DNA of 20,568 nt from Roseicyclus sp. (GTDB lineage Bacteria; Pseudomonadota; Alphaproteobacteria; Rhodobacterales; Rhodobacteraceae): NCBI GenBank assembly GCA_018401055.1, contig JAGYLB010000117.1, forward strand, positions 1-20,568. Reading direction: 5' to 3'. The notes beneath the pieces are model-generated. The model made no database searches. It was not told the DNA's origin and saw only the letters and a list, made by a program, of their open reading frames with translations. Below are positions 9,090 through 16,460 of the stretch, in pieces (within the stretch, counting starts at the first letter, position 1; each line of letters opens with the position of its first letter). The position numbers and the translations under genes were made by a program.

Positions 9090-10082
9090 TCACGTCTCCG
9101 GTTCATACAGGTGACAATGGACGATGCGGCCGCCGACGCGGGTGGGACCGGGGCCTCGATGCGCAGCGCAGAGGCTTTCCGGGCAGCGGTCGCGGAAAGG
9201 TGCAGCCCGAGGGCGGATTGCGGGTCGGGCGCGCCGCGCCGCGATGGGCAGAGCATCGTGGCTCTGGTCGGGATGGGGTACGGGAACCGCGGCGACGAGG
9301 GCCTGGGTATAGGGGTGAAGCGGGTCTACGACGATGTCTTCGGTCGGGCCATCCTCGACGATGCGACCGAGATACATGACGATGGTACGCTCGCAGACAT
9401 ACCGGACCAGTGCCAGATCGTGGCTGATGTAGATGGCCGTGATGCCGGTCTGCCGCCGCACGTCGCGAAACACGTTCAGCACGCCGGCGCGAACCGACAC
9501 ATCGAGCATCGAGACAGGCTCGTCGGCGACCACGAATTCGGGCTTGAGGATCAGGGCGCGGGCCATGACGATGCGCTGAAGTTGCCCGCCGGACAGCTGG
9601 TGCGGATAGCGATCCATGAACTGTCCGGGATCGCCCAGCTTCACAAGCTCCATCGCGTGCAGGATGCGGTCTTCGTGTTCGGATTTGGGAATGCGCGCGT
9701 TTTCCAACGGTTCGGCCAGCACGTCACGGATCGTGAAGCGGGGGTTCAGCGCCTCGAACGGATTCTGGAAGATCATCTGGACGCGACTGCGGAAGCGTTT
9801 GAGCGCGTCGCCGGACAACGCGCTGACATCCTCGCCGTCGAATTCCACCCGCCCTCCGGTGGCCTTGTCGAGGCGCACCAGCATCCGCCCCGTCGAGGTC
9901 TTGCCGCAACCGCTTTCGCCCAGCAGGCCGACGCTTTCGCCCCGGTGCAATTCGAACGAGACGCCATCGACCGCCTTCACGACGCTTGCCCGGCCGCGCA
10001 GTTGCGCGAGCGCTCCTCCGACGGGGAAGTGCAACGCGGCCGCGTCGAGCTTCACGAGCGGCGAGGTCCTGATGTCCTTCAT
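9090..10082 (-). CDS. dppF: Oligopeptide-type ABC transporter ATPase (DppF/OppF-like)
   Basis: 330 residues from the ATG at 10082. An upstream ATG at 10241 in the same frame would cover the end of the preceding gene and is not the start. Walker A is GESGCGKTS (residues 55-63), the Q loop is in MIFQNPFEALNP (about 104-115), the ABC signature is LSGGQLQR (163-170), Walker B is FVVADEP (183-189), and the switch histidine is in YISHDLALV. The C-terminal DPLHPYTQALVAAVP and the cysteine-containing FRDRCPESLCAAHRG identify the peptide/nickel subfamily. It energises the DppBC permease pair on the cytoplasmic side. The ATG overlaps the repaired stop of the partner ATPase (ATGA at 10082-10079). Bases 9190-9250 probably carry a compensating indel pair, because PSGCTF, expected before RDRCP, reads in a neighbouring frame. 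Confidence 0.9.
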   Translation of the reverse strand: MKDIRTSPLVKLDAAALHFPVGGALAQLRGRASVVKAVDGVSFELHRGESVGLLGESGCGKTSTGRMLVRLDKATGGRVEFDGEDVSALSGDALKRFRSRVQMIFQNPFEALNPRFTIRDVLAEPLENARIPKSEHEDRILHAMELVKLGDPGQFMDRYPHQLSGGQLQRIVMARALILKPEFVVADEPVSMLDVSVRAGVLNVFRDVRRQTGITAIYISHDLALVRYVCERTIVMYLGRIVEDGPTEDIVVDPLHPYTQALVAAVPVPHPDQSHDALPIAARRARPAIRPRAAPFRDRCPESLCAAHRGPGPTRVGGRIVHCHLYEPET

Positions 10083-11106
10083 TCCTGACCCCGCCGCTGA
10101 ATGGCCCAGGTTTCCGAGACCGTCGCCCTGGCCCTGAGCGCCTGTGCCTCGGCGATCCGGTGGCAGGCAGCGAGGTGATCGCCCTGATAGGCAATCAGGT
10201 CTGGCACCTCGGTCCGGCAGCGCGCCTCCACGAAGGGGCAACGGGCGGCGAAGCGGCAGCCGGGCGGCAGGTTCGCGAGGTCGGGGGCGCGCCCTCGATG
10301 GGCGTCAGCTCTCCGCCGGCACTGGCCAGATCAGGGAAGGCGTTGCGCAGGCCCATCGTGTAGGGATGTGCCGGCGCGGTCAGGGTCGCGGCCATGGGTC
10401 CGGTTTCCACGACGCGGCCCGCATACATCACCACGACACGGTCACAGACATAGGCCACGACAGAGATGTCATGCGTGACCAGAATGACCGAAATCCCCAG
10501 CCGTTCCTTCAACTCGCGCAACTGGTCGAGGATCTGCCGCTGGACGATCACGTCGAGTGCGGTGACAGGCTCGTCGGCGATGATGAGCTTGGGGTCGAGC
10601 GCAAGGGCCAGGGCGATCGCCGCGCGCTGACGCATGCCGCCCGAGAACTGGTGCGGGTAATCCCCAAGCCGGTTGGTTTCGATCCCGACCCATTCGAACA
10701 GCTCTTCGGAGCGCTTTCGTGCCGCCGCGCGCCCAATTCCGCCGCGCCGTGTCAGCACCTCGGCCAGTTGCGAGCCGACGGTATAGACCGGATCGAGCGA
10801 GTTCATCGCCGATTGCGGGATGAAGGCGATCTCGCGCCACCGCAGCGCATTCATCGCGCGTTCCGGCAGGGCCACGATGTCCTGTCCGCAAAACAGCGCC
10901 TTGCCGCCGGCAATGCGCGCATTGCCCGCCAATACGCGCGTCAGCGAGCGGGCAAGCGTGGTCTTGCCGCAGCCGCTTTCGCCCACGAGACCCACGATGC
11001 TGCCGGGTTCGACATCGAAGGTCGCACCTTCCACCGCGATCGTGTCGTGGTTACCGACCCTGTAGGCGATGGACAGATCCTTGAGGGACATGAGGGGTTT
11101 GGTCAT
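10079..11106 (-). CDS. dppD: Oligopeptide-type ABC transporter ATPase (DppD/OppD-like), frameshifted near C-terminus
   Basis: About 342 codons when repaired. Walker A is GESGCGKTT (42-50), Q loop AFIPQSAMNSLDP (94-106), signature FSGGMRQR (154-161), Walker B LIIADEP (174-180), then THDISVVAYVCDRV. HPYTMGLRNAFPDL is the usual peptide-subfamily tail. As given, the original frame runs on to a stop at 10195. One base is missing from the C run near 10290 (GAPPDLANLPPGCRF restored), after which the correct frame reads FAARCPFVEARC and ends at TGA 10081-10079, overlapping the DppF start. That exact overlap supports the repair. The start at 11106 overlaps the permease stop as ATGA. With DppF it forms the heterodimeric ATPase of the importer. 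Confidence 0.9.
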
Positions 11107-12017
11107 CGGTCCAACTTCGGGAAAAGGATCTGCTCATACCCGCGGGAGATGAAGAACCCGGCAGAGACGATCATGATGATGAGGAAGCCCGGGGGCACGA
11201 ACCAGTAGTAGGAACCCTTGGACAGCGCCTGCGAGGCGAAGGCGTCCTGCAGCATGTACCCCCAGCTGATCGAATCCGGATCACCGAAGCCGAGGAAACT
11301 GATCGAGGCCTCGGTGAGGATCGCCCAGCCGATGGCGATGGAGCCGTAGAGGAACGACAGTGGCAGCACGTTGGGGGCGATATGGCGCAGGATGATCTTG
11401 AAATCCGACGAGCCCGAGACGCGCGCGGCCTCCACATAGACCCTGTTGCGGAGCGTGAGTGTCTGGCTGCGGATCACGCGGCCGGTGTCGCGCCACAGGA
11501 CCAGTGCCATGGCGATGACGACGTTCCAGATCGACGGCTCGAGGAAGGCCGCGAGGACAATGACGAAGGGCAGGAACGGGATGCCGAAGGCGACATCGGC
11601 AAGACGCATCAGGATGGTATCGACCCAACCACCGAAATAGCCGGCGACGATGCCGATGATCGACCCGATCAGGGCGACCATGAAGGCCGCCGTCAGCCCG
11701 ATCAGCAGGGCAGAGCGCGCGCCCCAAACGATCTGTGAAAACACGTCCCGGCCAAGGGTCGTGGTTCCCAGGATGTAGCCGTCGACGCCCGGTCGCAGGT
11801 CCCTAGCGAGCGCGAACTCGGAGGTGAAGAGGATCTCGTTCGGGTCGTGGGTCGCGATCTGGGGCGCGAAGACGGCGATGGTGATGAAGAAGAAATAGAT
11901 GCACAGGCCGATCACCGCGAGCGGATCGTGCAGCGGCAGGCGGATGGCGCCGAAGGTCCGGCGCAGCCGCGCGAAGCAGCCGGGCATTTCCTGGCTGGAG
12001 GTCGCGGCGTTACTCAC
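11103..12017 (-). CDS. dppC: Oligopeptide-type ABC transporter permease (DppC/OppC-like)
   Basis: An intact 304-residue inner-membrane protein. It has a cytoplasmic N-terminus of about 30 residues, a first membrane span near 33-52, a periplasmic loop, and the family hallmark LGTTTLGRDVFSQIVWGAR (83-101). More spans follow, and the EAA-type loop VEAARVSGSSDFKIILRHIA (195-214) contacts the ATPases. The C-terminal GFGDPDSISWGYML is also typical. It forms the translocation pore with the DppB-like protein. The start at 12017 lies inside the last codons of dppB (8-base overlap) and its stop overlaps the DppD start. No indel was found here, in contrast to most genes of the window. Confidence 0.93.
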   Translation of the reverse strand: MSNAATSSQEMPGCFARLRRTFGAIRLPLHDPLAVIGLCIYFFFITIAVFAPQIATHDPNEILFTSEFALARDLRPGVDGYILGTTTLGRDVFSQIVWGARSALLIGLTAAFMVALIGSIIGIVAGYFGGWVDTILMRLADVAFGIPFLPFVIVLAAFLEPSIWNVVIAMALVLWRDTGRVIRSQTLTLRNRVYVEAARVSGSSDFKIILRHIAPNVLPLSFLYGSIAIGWAILTEASISFLGFGDPDSISWGYMLQDAFASQALSKGSYYWFVPPGFLIIMIVSAGFFISRGYEQILFPKLDR

Positions 12018-12987
12018 GGGTCACCCTCGGATCAAGTGCGGCATAGAGAAGGTCGGCCACAAGGTTCATCAGGATCACGACGACCGCGATCATCAGGAAG
12101 GCGCCCTGCGCAAGCGGGTAGTCGGCGGTCGAGACGGCGCGCACCAGTTCGCGCCCAAGGCCAGGCCATGAAAAGACCGTCTCAACGACCACATTGCCCT
12201 GTATCTGGTAGCCCACGGCAATGGCGAAGGAGGTCATGACGGGCAGCAGGGCGTTGCGGGCGGCATGGCGGATCACCACCGAGAAGGTGGACAGGCCCTT
12301 GATGCGGGCCATGGTCACGAAATCCTCGCGCATGACATCCATCATGTTCGAGCGCATCAGAAGCAAGGGCAGGCCCTGGCTGTAGATCGCCAGCGTCACG
12401 ACGGGCAGCGTCATGTGCCGCCAGAAATCGGCCGATGTGTACAGGGCCCAGATGGAGTCATATTCGGCGCCCGGCTCTCTCGTGCCGCCGGCGGGAAACA
12501 GGCCGAGGCTGAAACTGAAGACCGCGAGCAACAGCATGCCGAGCCAGAATTCCGGCATCGCGCGTGTCGTCAGGACAAGAGGTACGGCAAGTTGCTCCAC
12601 CGCGGAGCCGCGTTTCCAGGCGAGGTAGGCACCTGCCAGAACGCCGAACGCATAGGCCAGGATGAGGGAGGTGAAAGTCAGGATCAGCGTATTGGGCAGA
12701 AGCGACAGGACCCGTTCCGCGACCGGCTGGCGGTAGAAGAAGCTTTCGCCCAGATCCCCCTGCAGGATATTGCCGAGATAGATCAGGTATTGCCGCCACA
12801 AGGGCTGGTCGAGGCCGAAGCGGGCCATCAGCTCCGCTTGTTGTTCCGGCGTGAAGTTCGGGTCGATGTAGGCGGCCAGAGGGCTGCCCGGCATCAGGCG
12901 GAACATGAAGAACAGGATGGTGATCACCGCCAACAGTACAAACGCAGTTTGCAGCAAACGCGCTCCGATGACGGTGATCGCCTTCAT
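12010..12987 (-). CDS. dppB: Oligopeptide-type ABC transporter permease (DppB/OppB-like)
   Basis: An intact 325-residue inner-membrane protein. The first span is at about residues 9-30, followed directly by RLMPGSPL, then the typical periplasmic stretch FGLDQPLWRQYLIYLGNILQ (57-76) and DLGESFFYRQPV. More spans lie near 100-124, 143-165, 192-212, 249-267 and 292-314. The EAA-type loop is DFVTMARIKGLSTFSVVIRH (222-241). ETVFSWPGLGRELVRAV (269-285) is a family signature. AAAGGG lies about 9 bases before the ATG. It begins 34 bases after the stop of the binding-protein gene and overlaps dppC by 8 bases. No indel was seen. Confidence 0.93.
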   Translation of the reverse strand: MKAITVIGARLLQTAFVLLAVITILFFMFRLMPGSPLAAYIDPNFTPEQQAELMARFGLDQPLWRQYLIYLGNILQGDLGESFFYRQPVAERVLSLLPNTLILTFTSLILAYAFGVLAGAYLAWKRGSAVEQLAVPLVLTTRAMPEFWLGMLLLAVFSFSLGLFPAGGTREPGAEYDSIWALYTSADFWRHMTLPVVTLAIYSQGLPLLLMRSNMMDVMREDFVTMARIKGLSTFSVVIRHAARNALLPVMTSFAIAVGYQIQGNVVVETVFSWPGLGRELVRAVSTADYPLAQGAFLMIAVVVILMNLVADLLYAALDPRVTRE

Positions 12988-13021
12988 TCTACGAACCCTT
13001 TCTAGGATCGGTCGGTCGAGC

Positions 13022-14672
13022 TTATTCGCTCAGGGTTTCAGATACCCCCTCGGGGTAGTTCAGCCGACCATCGACGACGAGATAGCCTGCATCGGCCAGC
13101 GTCTGCTGTGCCACGTCGATCCCGGCTTCCATGCCGGTGGCAGTCTCCTCGTTGTGCCAGAACGCGAGCGCAGGCGAGACGACCGAGTTGGACGGCACCG
13201 CGAAGCCTTGGAAGGCGGCTCCCACGATCAGTCGGCGGTCCACGGCCGCAGACAAGGCACGGCGGAAGGCCGGGTCATTGAATGGAGGACGGCGGTGGTT
13301 GAAGGCCACATACCGGAAGCCGATGTCGATGGTGGAGATGGCGGTCAGGTTCGGATCCTCTTCTGCGGCGGCCACCACGACGGTCGGATCGCCGGGGAAG
13401 TCCGACAGGAAGTTTATCTCGCCCGAGCGCAGCATTCCGAGCGCGGCTTCCACGTTGGGGACGATCCGCAGGATCCAGCGGTCGGCGTTGGGCGCCGCCC
13501 AATGATCGGCATTGGCTTCAAGAACGACTTCTTCGTTCAGGGTCCAGCTGCCAAACCGGTAGGGGCCGGAGCCGACCGGAACTTCTTCCTGGAAGGATTC
13601 CGCGTTGGTCTCGAGCGTCAGCTGCTCTTCGATGACCGGCGCCCAGATATGCATCGGGATCAGGTTGATCTTGGCAAGGCTGGCGGTGAGAAACGGCGCC
13701 GAGGGCTGGCTGAGCGTGAAGGTGATGTCCATGCCGTCGATGGTCATGTCCGCGATACCGCTGACGAAAGGACCATACATCGGTGCCTCGCCCGAACCGG
13801 CTGCCTGGAAGGAGAACACCACATCCTCGGGTGTCACCGGCTGACCGTCATGCCACATCATGCCCTCGCGGAGGGTCACGGTGATGGTGGTATCGTCGAT
13901 CCACTCGTAGCTTTCGGCCGCCCAGAGCTGCGGCAGGCCGTCGGGACCGATCCGCATCAGGCGGTCGTAAGATCAGCTCGGTGATCCAGCTGTCGGTGCC
14001 GCCGGAAATATAGAGCGGGTTGATCGCGGTGACGTTGTCCGAGGAGTTCAGGATGATGTCCGTCACATCACCAAGAGGTTCCAGCTGGAGATAGCTCCAG
14101 GTGTTGCGGATGCCGATGCCCGACTGATCCACGACGCTGTCGGGATTCCAGATGGTGTTGTTGAACGCATAGGTCGATTGCGGGTGCGCCAGCATCATGT
14201 TGGGCTGATCTGCGGCCAACATGGCCTGCGCCTGGCGGACGAGTTCGCGCCGCTCGTCCGGGTCGAGGGCGACCCGCTGCGCCTCGACGAGGGCGTCATA
14301 GGCGGGGTTGTTGTAGCCGATGAAGTTGAAGCCCTGTTCCGCCGTCGAGGAATGGAACAGGTTGAACACGATCTCGTCCGGGTCGGAGCGTTCGGGGCGC
14401 CCGACCATCTGCCACGCGGTCGTGTCCCACTCTTCGCGGCTGAACCAGATCTCCTGGATCATCTGCTCCCAGGGCATGACCTCGACGTTCACGTCCAGAC
14501 CCAGCCTGCGCCATTCCTGGGCGATCAGCTGGGTGAACTGGAATTCGGCAGGTTGCGCGGCCTGGGGACGGGTGACGATGTTGATCGTCCGGATTTCTTC
14601 TGCCGCAACCGGTGTCAGCACGGTGGCCGACAGCATCGCAGCAAGTGCAGAGATTCTTAGGGGCAGTGTCAT
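13022..14672 (-). CDS. Periplasmic binding protein of a peptide-type ABC importer (SBP_bac_5) with circularly permuted domain order; one frameshift
   Basis: About 549 residues. The ATG at 14672 has AAAGGAG about 7 bases upstream; a TTG at 14678 is a weaker option. Residues 1-24 are a Sec signal peptide ending VAA. Residues 28-176 (LIAQEWRRLGLDVNVEVMPW, SDPDEIVFNLFHSS, FIGYNNPAYDALVEAQR, LDPDERRELVRQAQAMLAAD) match what is normally the C-terminal part of DppA/OppA-type proteins. After a linker, residues 205-549 (NPLYISGG, YDRLMRIGPDGLPQLWAAES, LREGMMWHDGQPVTPEDVVF, GSGPYRF, FRRALSAAVDRRLIVGAAF, AQQTLADAGY) match the normally N-terminal two thirds. The parts together make one complete fold in rotated order. 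A single extra T near 13970 breaks the frame (ELIYDRLM when removed). It is followed 34 bases later by the permease genes. The ligand is unknown. Confidence 0.85.
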
Positions 14673-14720
14673 CTTCAATCTCCTTTGGCGTATGTTGGAC
14701 GACGTGAGGGGCGCTCGCCT

Positions 14721-15476
14721 TCAGGCGACGCGCATGTCAGAGGCGGTTTTCCCCGCCTTCATCTTCGCAGGTGTGGGCCATGCCTTCTTGGAATGGGCGA
14801 GACCCATGGAGACCAGCAGTTCGGCGTGCTTGACGGCGGCCCGGCCTGCATTGACGACCGGCACGCCGACCTCGGCCCCGATCTCGTCGCCCATGTCGAG
14901 GAACGACATCGTCATGCAGCCGAACAGAAGCGCATCGGCCCGGTCTTGGCCGACGCAGGCGCGGGCGACCTCGATCAGGCGCCGTTTCGTCGCCGCCGGG
15001 TCCTTCATCAACTCAAGCACCGGGATGTTGGTGGGGCGCACCGAGGCGAGCTTGGCCCGCACACCGGCATGAACGGCCAGCATTTCCTGCCCGGCGATCA
15101 GGCTGTCGAATATCGTCAGCACGCTGAACTTGTGTCCCAGTCCGGCGGCCAGCAGCATCGCGGTTTCAGAGGGGCCGACGACCGGCATCGACACCAGCTC
15201 GTGCCGCTTCCAGGCCCGGATCGCCAGCAGCTGATGATGGCGGCGTCGAAGCCCCTGGCCTCGCAGTCCATGATCAGGTCGAGCGTGGGGGGGATGGCCA
15301 GCATCTCCTCGTAGGCCGATTCGATGGAGGCGGGGCCGGTGGGCACGATCGATCACGAAATCTCCGTGCCATCGAAGGCCCATGTGTTCATCATTGTGTC
15401 TCTCGCGGCGCTGCATTTCCGCCCGGCCCATCGGGCCTTTCGACATCGGTCCCGGCACGACATACGCGATTTTCAT
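14721..15476 (-). CDS. Aspartate/hydantoin racemase family protein, frameshifted
   Basis: About 251 codons; first gene of the minus-strand operon. The start is ambiguous between two adjacent ATGs (15479 and 15476). The second has better spacing from AAGGGG and gives the family-typical MKIAYVVPGPMSKGP. Family features are ASIESAYEEMLAIP (near 15305), IISC followed by GDPGLEAAR one frame over (first catalytic Cys, near 15225), VVGPSETAMLLAAGLG (near 15165) and LLFGCMTMSF (second Cys, near 14915). These two cysteines act as the two-base pair in Asp/Glu/hydantoin racemases, which invert a carbon next to a carboxylate or ring carbonyl. In this operon a role on hydantoin-like substrates is plausible (inference). 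Indels fall near 15410, 15355 and 15190-15240, where an in-frame TGA otherwise interrupts. The binding-protein gene starts 48 bases downstream. Confidence 0.75.
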   Translation of the reverse strand: MKIAYVVPGPMSKGPMGRAEMQRRERHNDEHMGLRWHGDFVIDRAHRPRLHRIGLRGDAGHPPHARPDHGLRGQGLRRRHHQLLAIRAWKRHELVSMPVVGPSETAMLLAAGLGHKFSVLTIFDSLIAGQEMLAVHAGVRAKLASVRPTNIPVLELMKDPAATKRRLIEVARACVGQDRADALLFGCMTMSFLDMGDEIGAEVGVPVVNAGRAAVKHAELLVSMGLAHSKKAWPTPAKMKAGKTASDMRVA

Positions 15477-15495
15477 CATTCCCCCCTTAAAAACT

Positions 15496-15512
15496 GTTTC
15501 ATTAGATGAAAC
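15496..15512. promoter_or_regulatory. Probable IclR operator in the divergent racemase/iclR promoter
   Basis: GTTTCATTAGATGAAAC is a perfect inverted repeat, GTTTCAT and ATGAAAC around TAG. A second pair of arms, AAAAC (15490-15494) and GTTTT (15516-15520), encloses it. It sits 19 bases before the racemase start and 72 bases before the IclR start. A closely related 17-mer (GTTTTGATAGATGAAAC) lies ahead of the M28 gene at 16429-16445. Next to a divergent IclR gene, the natural reading is the regulator's own binding site; no binding data are available here. Confidence 0.6.
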
Positions 15513-15525
15513 GACGTTTTATAAT
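15497..15525 (+). promoter_or_regulatory. Candidate sigma70-type promoter for the iclR gene
   Basis: TATAAT at 15520-15525 is a perfect -10 hexamer in an AT-rich stretch that is rare in this GC-rich window. A 17-base spacer separates it from TTTCAT (15497-15502), a modest -35 match lying inside the inverted repeat. A repressor on that repeat would block this promoter, so autoregulation is expected. The start site is predicted near 15532, about 53 bases before the IclR ATG. Confidence 0.45.
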
Positions 15526-15584
15526 TGAGTATGCGGTAAATCGATCGCAAAGCAAGCCCGACGTATGAAGAGGAGAGCCAGAAG

Positions 15585-16364
15585 ATGTCCGAGCCCCGCG
15601 ATTACACCATCGCTGCCGTCGATCGCGCGCTGAGTGTCCTGGAGGCCTTGGCAAGCCAGCCCAGGCAAGGGGTGACCGAGCTTTCCAACCGCCTGGGCCT
15701 GACCAAGACCATCGTCTTCCGTCTGTTGTCGACCCTGGAGGCACGGGGCTTCGTCACGCGTAATGACAACAAGGCGATCTACTCCCTCGGCTATCGGGTG
15801 GGGGTTCTGGGAGAGCAGGCCGGGTTGCAGAGCACCCTGCTGGCCGCCGCCCGCCCGGTGATGGAACGCCTGCGCAACGACACGACGGAGACCATCAACC
15901 TTATCCTTCGGGAAGGGCAGAGATCCCTTGTTCTGGCAACGCTGCCTGGGCATCACGCCATGCGAATATATGCAAATGCCGGGCGGTACGGGCCATTGCA
16001 TGCCGGCGGCGGGTCCATGCTGCTGCTGGCCTTCGCGCCGGAGGAGGGTTCGCGAAAAACCGTTCTTTCCTGAACGGCTCAGAAGCCTATACCGCCTCCA
16101 CCGTGACAAACCCGGAAAGAGCTGCGTGCGCGCCTCGACATGATCGGCGCCGATGGTTTCAACATCGCGATGAATGACCTCGACGAGGGTGCGTTTTCGA
16201 TTGCCGCCCCGGTGCTCGGCGCCTCTCGCCAGGTGATTGCCGCGGTCTCGATCGCGGGGGCCATGGCGCGCTACGACGAGACGCGCCGACGCCGGTTCCT
16301 TGATCTCGTTGGCGAGGCGGTTGCCGAAATAAGCGGCAAACTCGGTCTGTCGGCCGGCGTGTGA
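15585..16364 (+). CDS. IclR family transcriptional regulator, frameshifted in the effector domain
   Basis: About 259 codons. The ATG at 15585 follows AGAGGAGAG. The N-terminal winged helix spans residues about 8-70 (AVDRALSVLEAL, GVTELSNRLGLTKTIVFRLL, LEARGFVTRND, IYSLGYRVGVLG). The C-terminal effector domain contains TINLILREGQRSLVLAT and LHAGGGSMLLLAFAPEE, and after the damaged stretch DEGAFSIAAPVLGASRQVIA and MARYDETRRRR. As given, the frame stops at 16072. Insertions near 16043 (GGG), near 16060, and in the A run near 16118 (AAA for AA) account for the break. Between them LNGSEAYTASTVTNPE reads in a third frame, as expected for the family. IclR proteins bind a small effector and mostly repress neighbouring catabolic operons. 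Here it lies divergent to the transport/hydantoinase operon and upstream of the M28 gene. Confidence 0.85.
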
Positions 16365-16428
16365 CAACATCGCATCGCGTGCTTGTCGAATCGCCCCCTC
16401 GCTGCCACGCTTCATCAAACGAAACTGT

Positions 16429-16445
16429 GTTTTGATAGATGAAAC
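16429..16445. promoter_or_regulatory. Second probable IclR operator, upstream of the M28 peptidase gene
   Basis: GTTTTGATAGATGAAAC shares GTTT and TAGATGAAAC with the site at 15496-15512, differing at three central-left positions. It ends 15 bases before the M28 ATG at 16461 and overlaps the likely promoter or transcript start. TTCATCAAACGAAAC at 16411-16425 adds a further half-site-like element. It is the main recognisable signal in the 96-base iclR/M28 spacer. Confidence 0.5.
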
Positions 16446-16460
16446 CAAAAGGGGCGTATC

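Noticed and set aside
7983..10088. A 701-codon open frame on the plus strand, antisense to hyuB and the DppF-like ATPase
   Set aside because: It has no family features and mirrors the codon periodicity of the well-supported minus-strand genes; long antisense frames are common in such GC-rich DNA.
10083..10241. Upstream in-frame ATG as start of the DppF-like ATPase
   Set aside because: The extra 53 residues are the out-of-frame end of the DppD-like gene; the ATG at 10082 overlaps the repaired DppD stop and gives the normal N-terminus.
13022..14672. An assembly rearrangement as the cause of the permuted binding protein
   Set aside because: The signal peptide, first block, linker and beginning of the second block lie in one open frame with a proper ribosome site, and the protein ends at the normal hinge with a stop; a misassembly would hardly give such clean ends.
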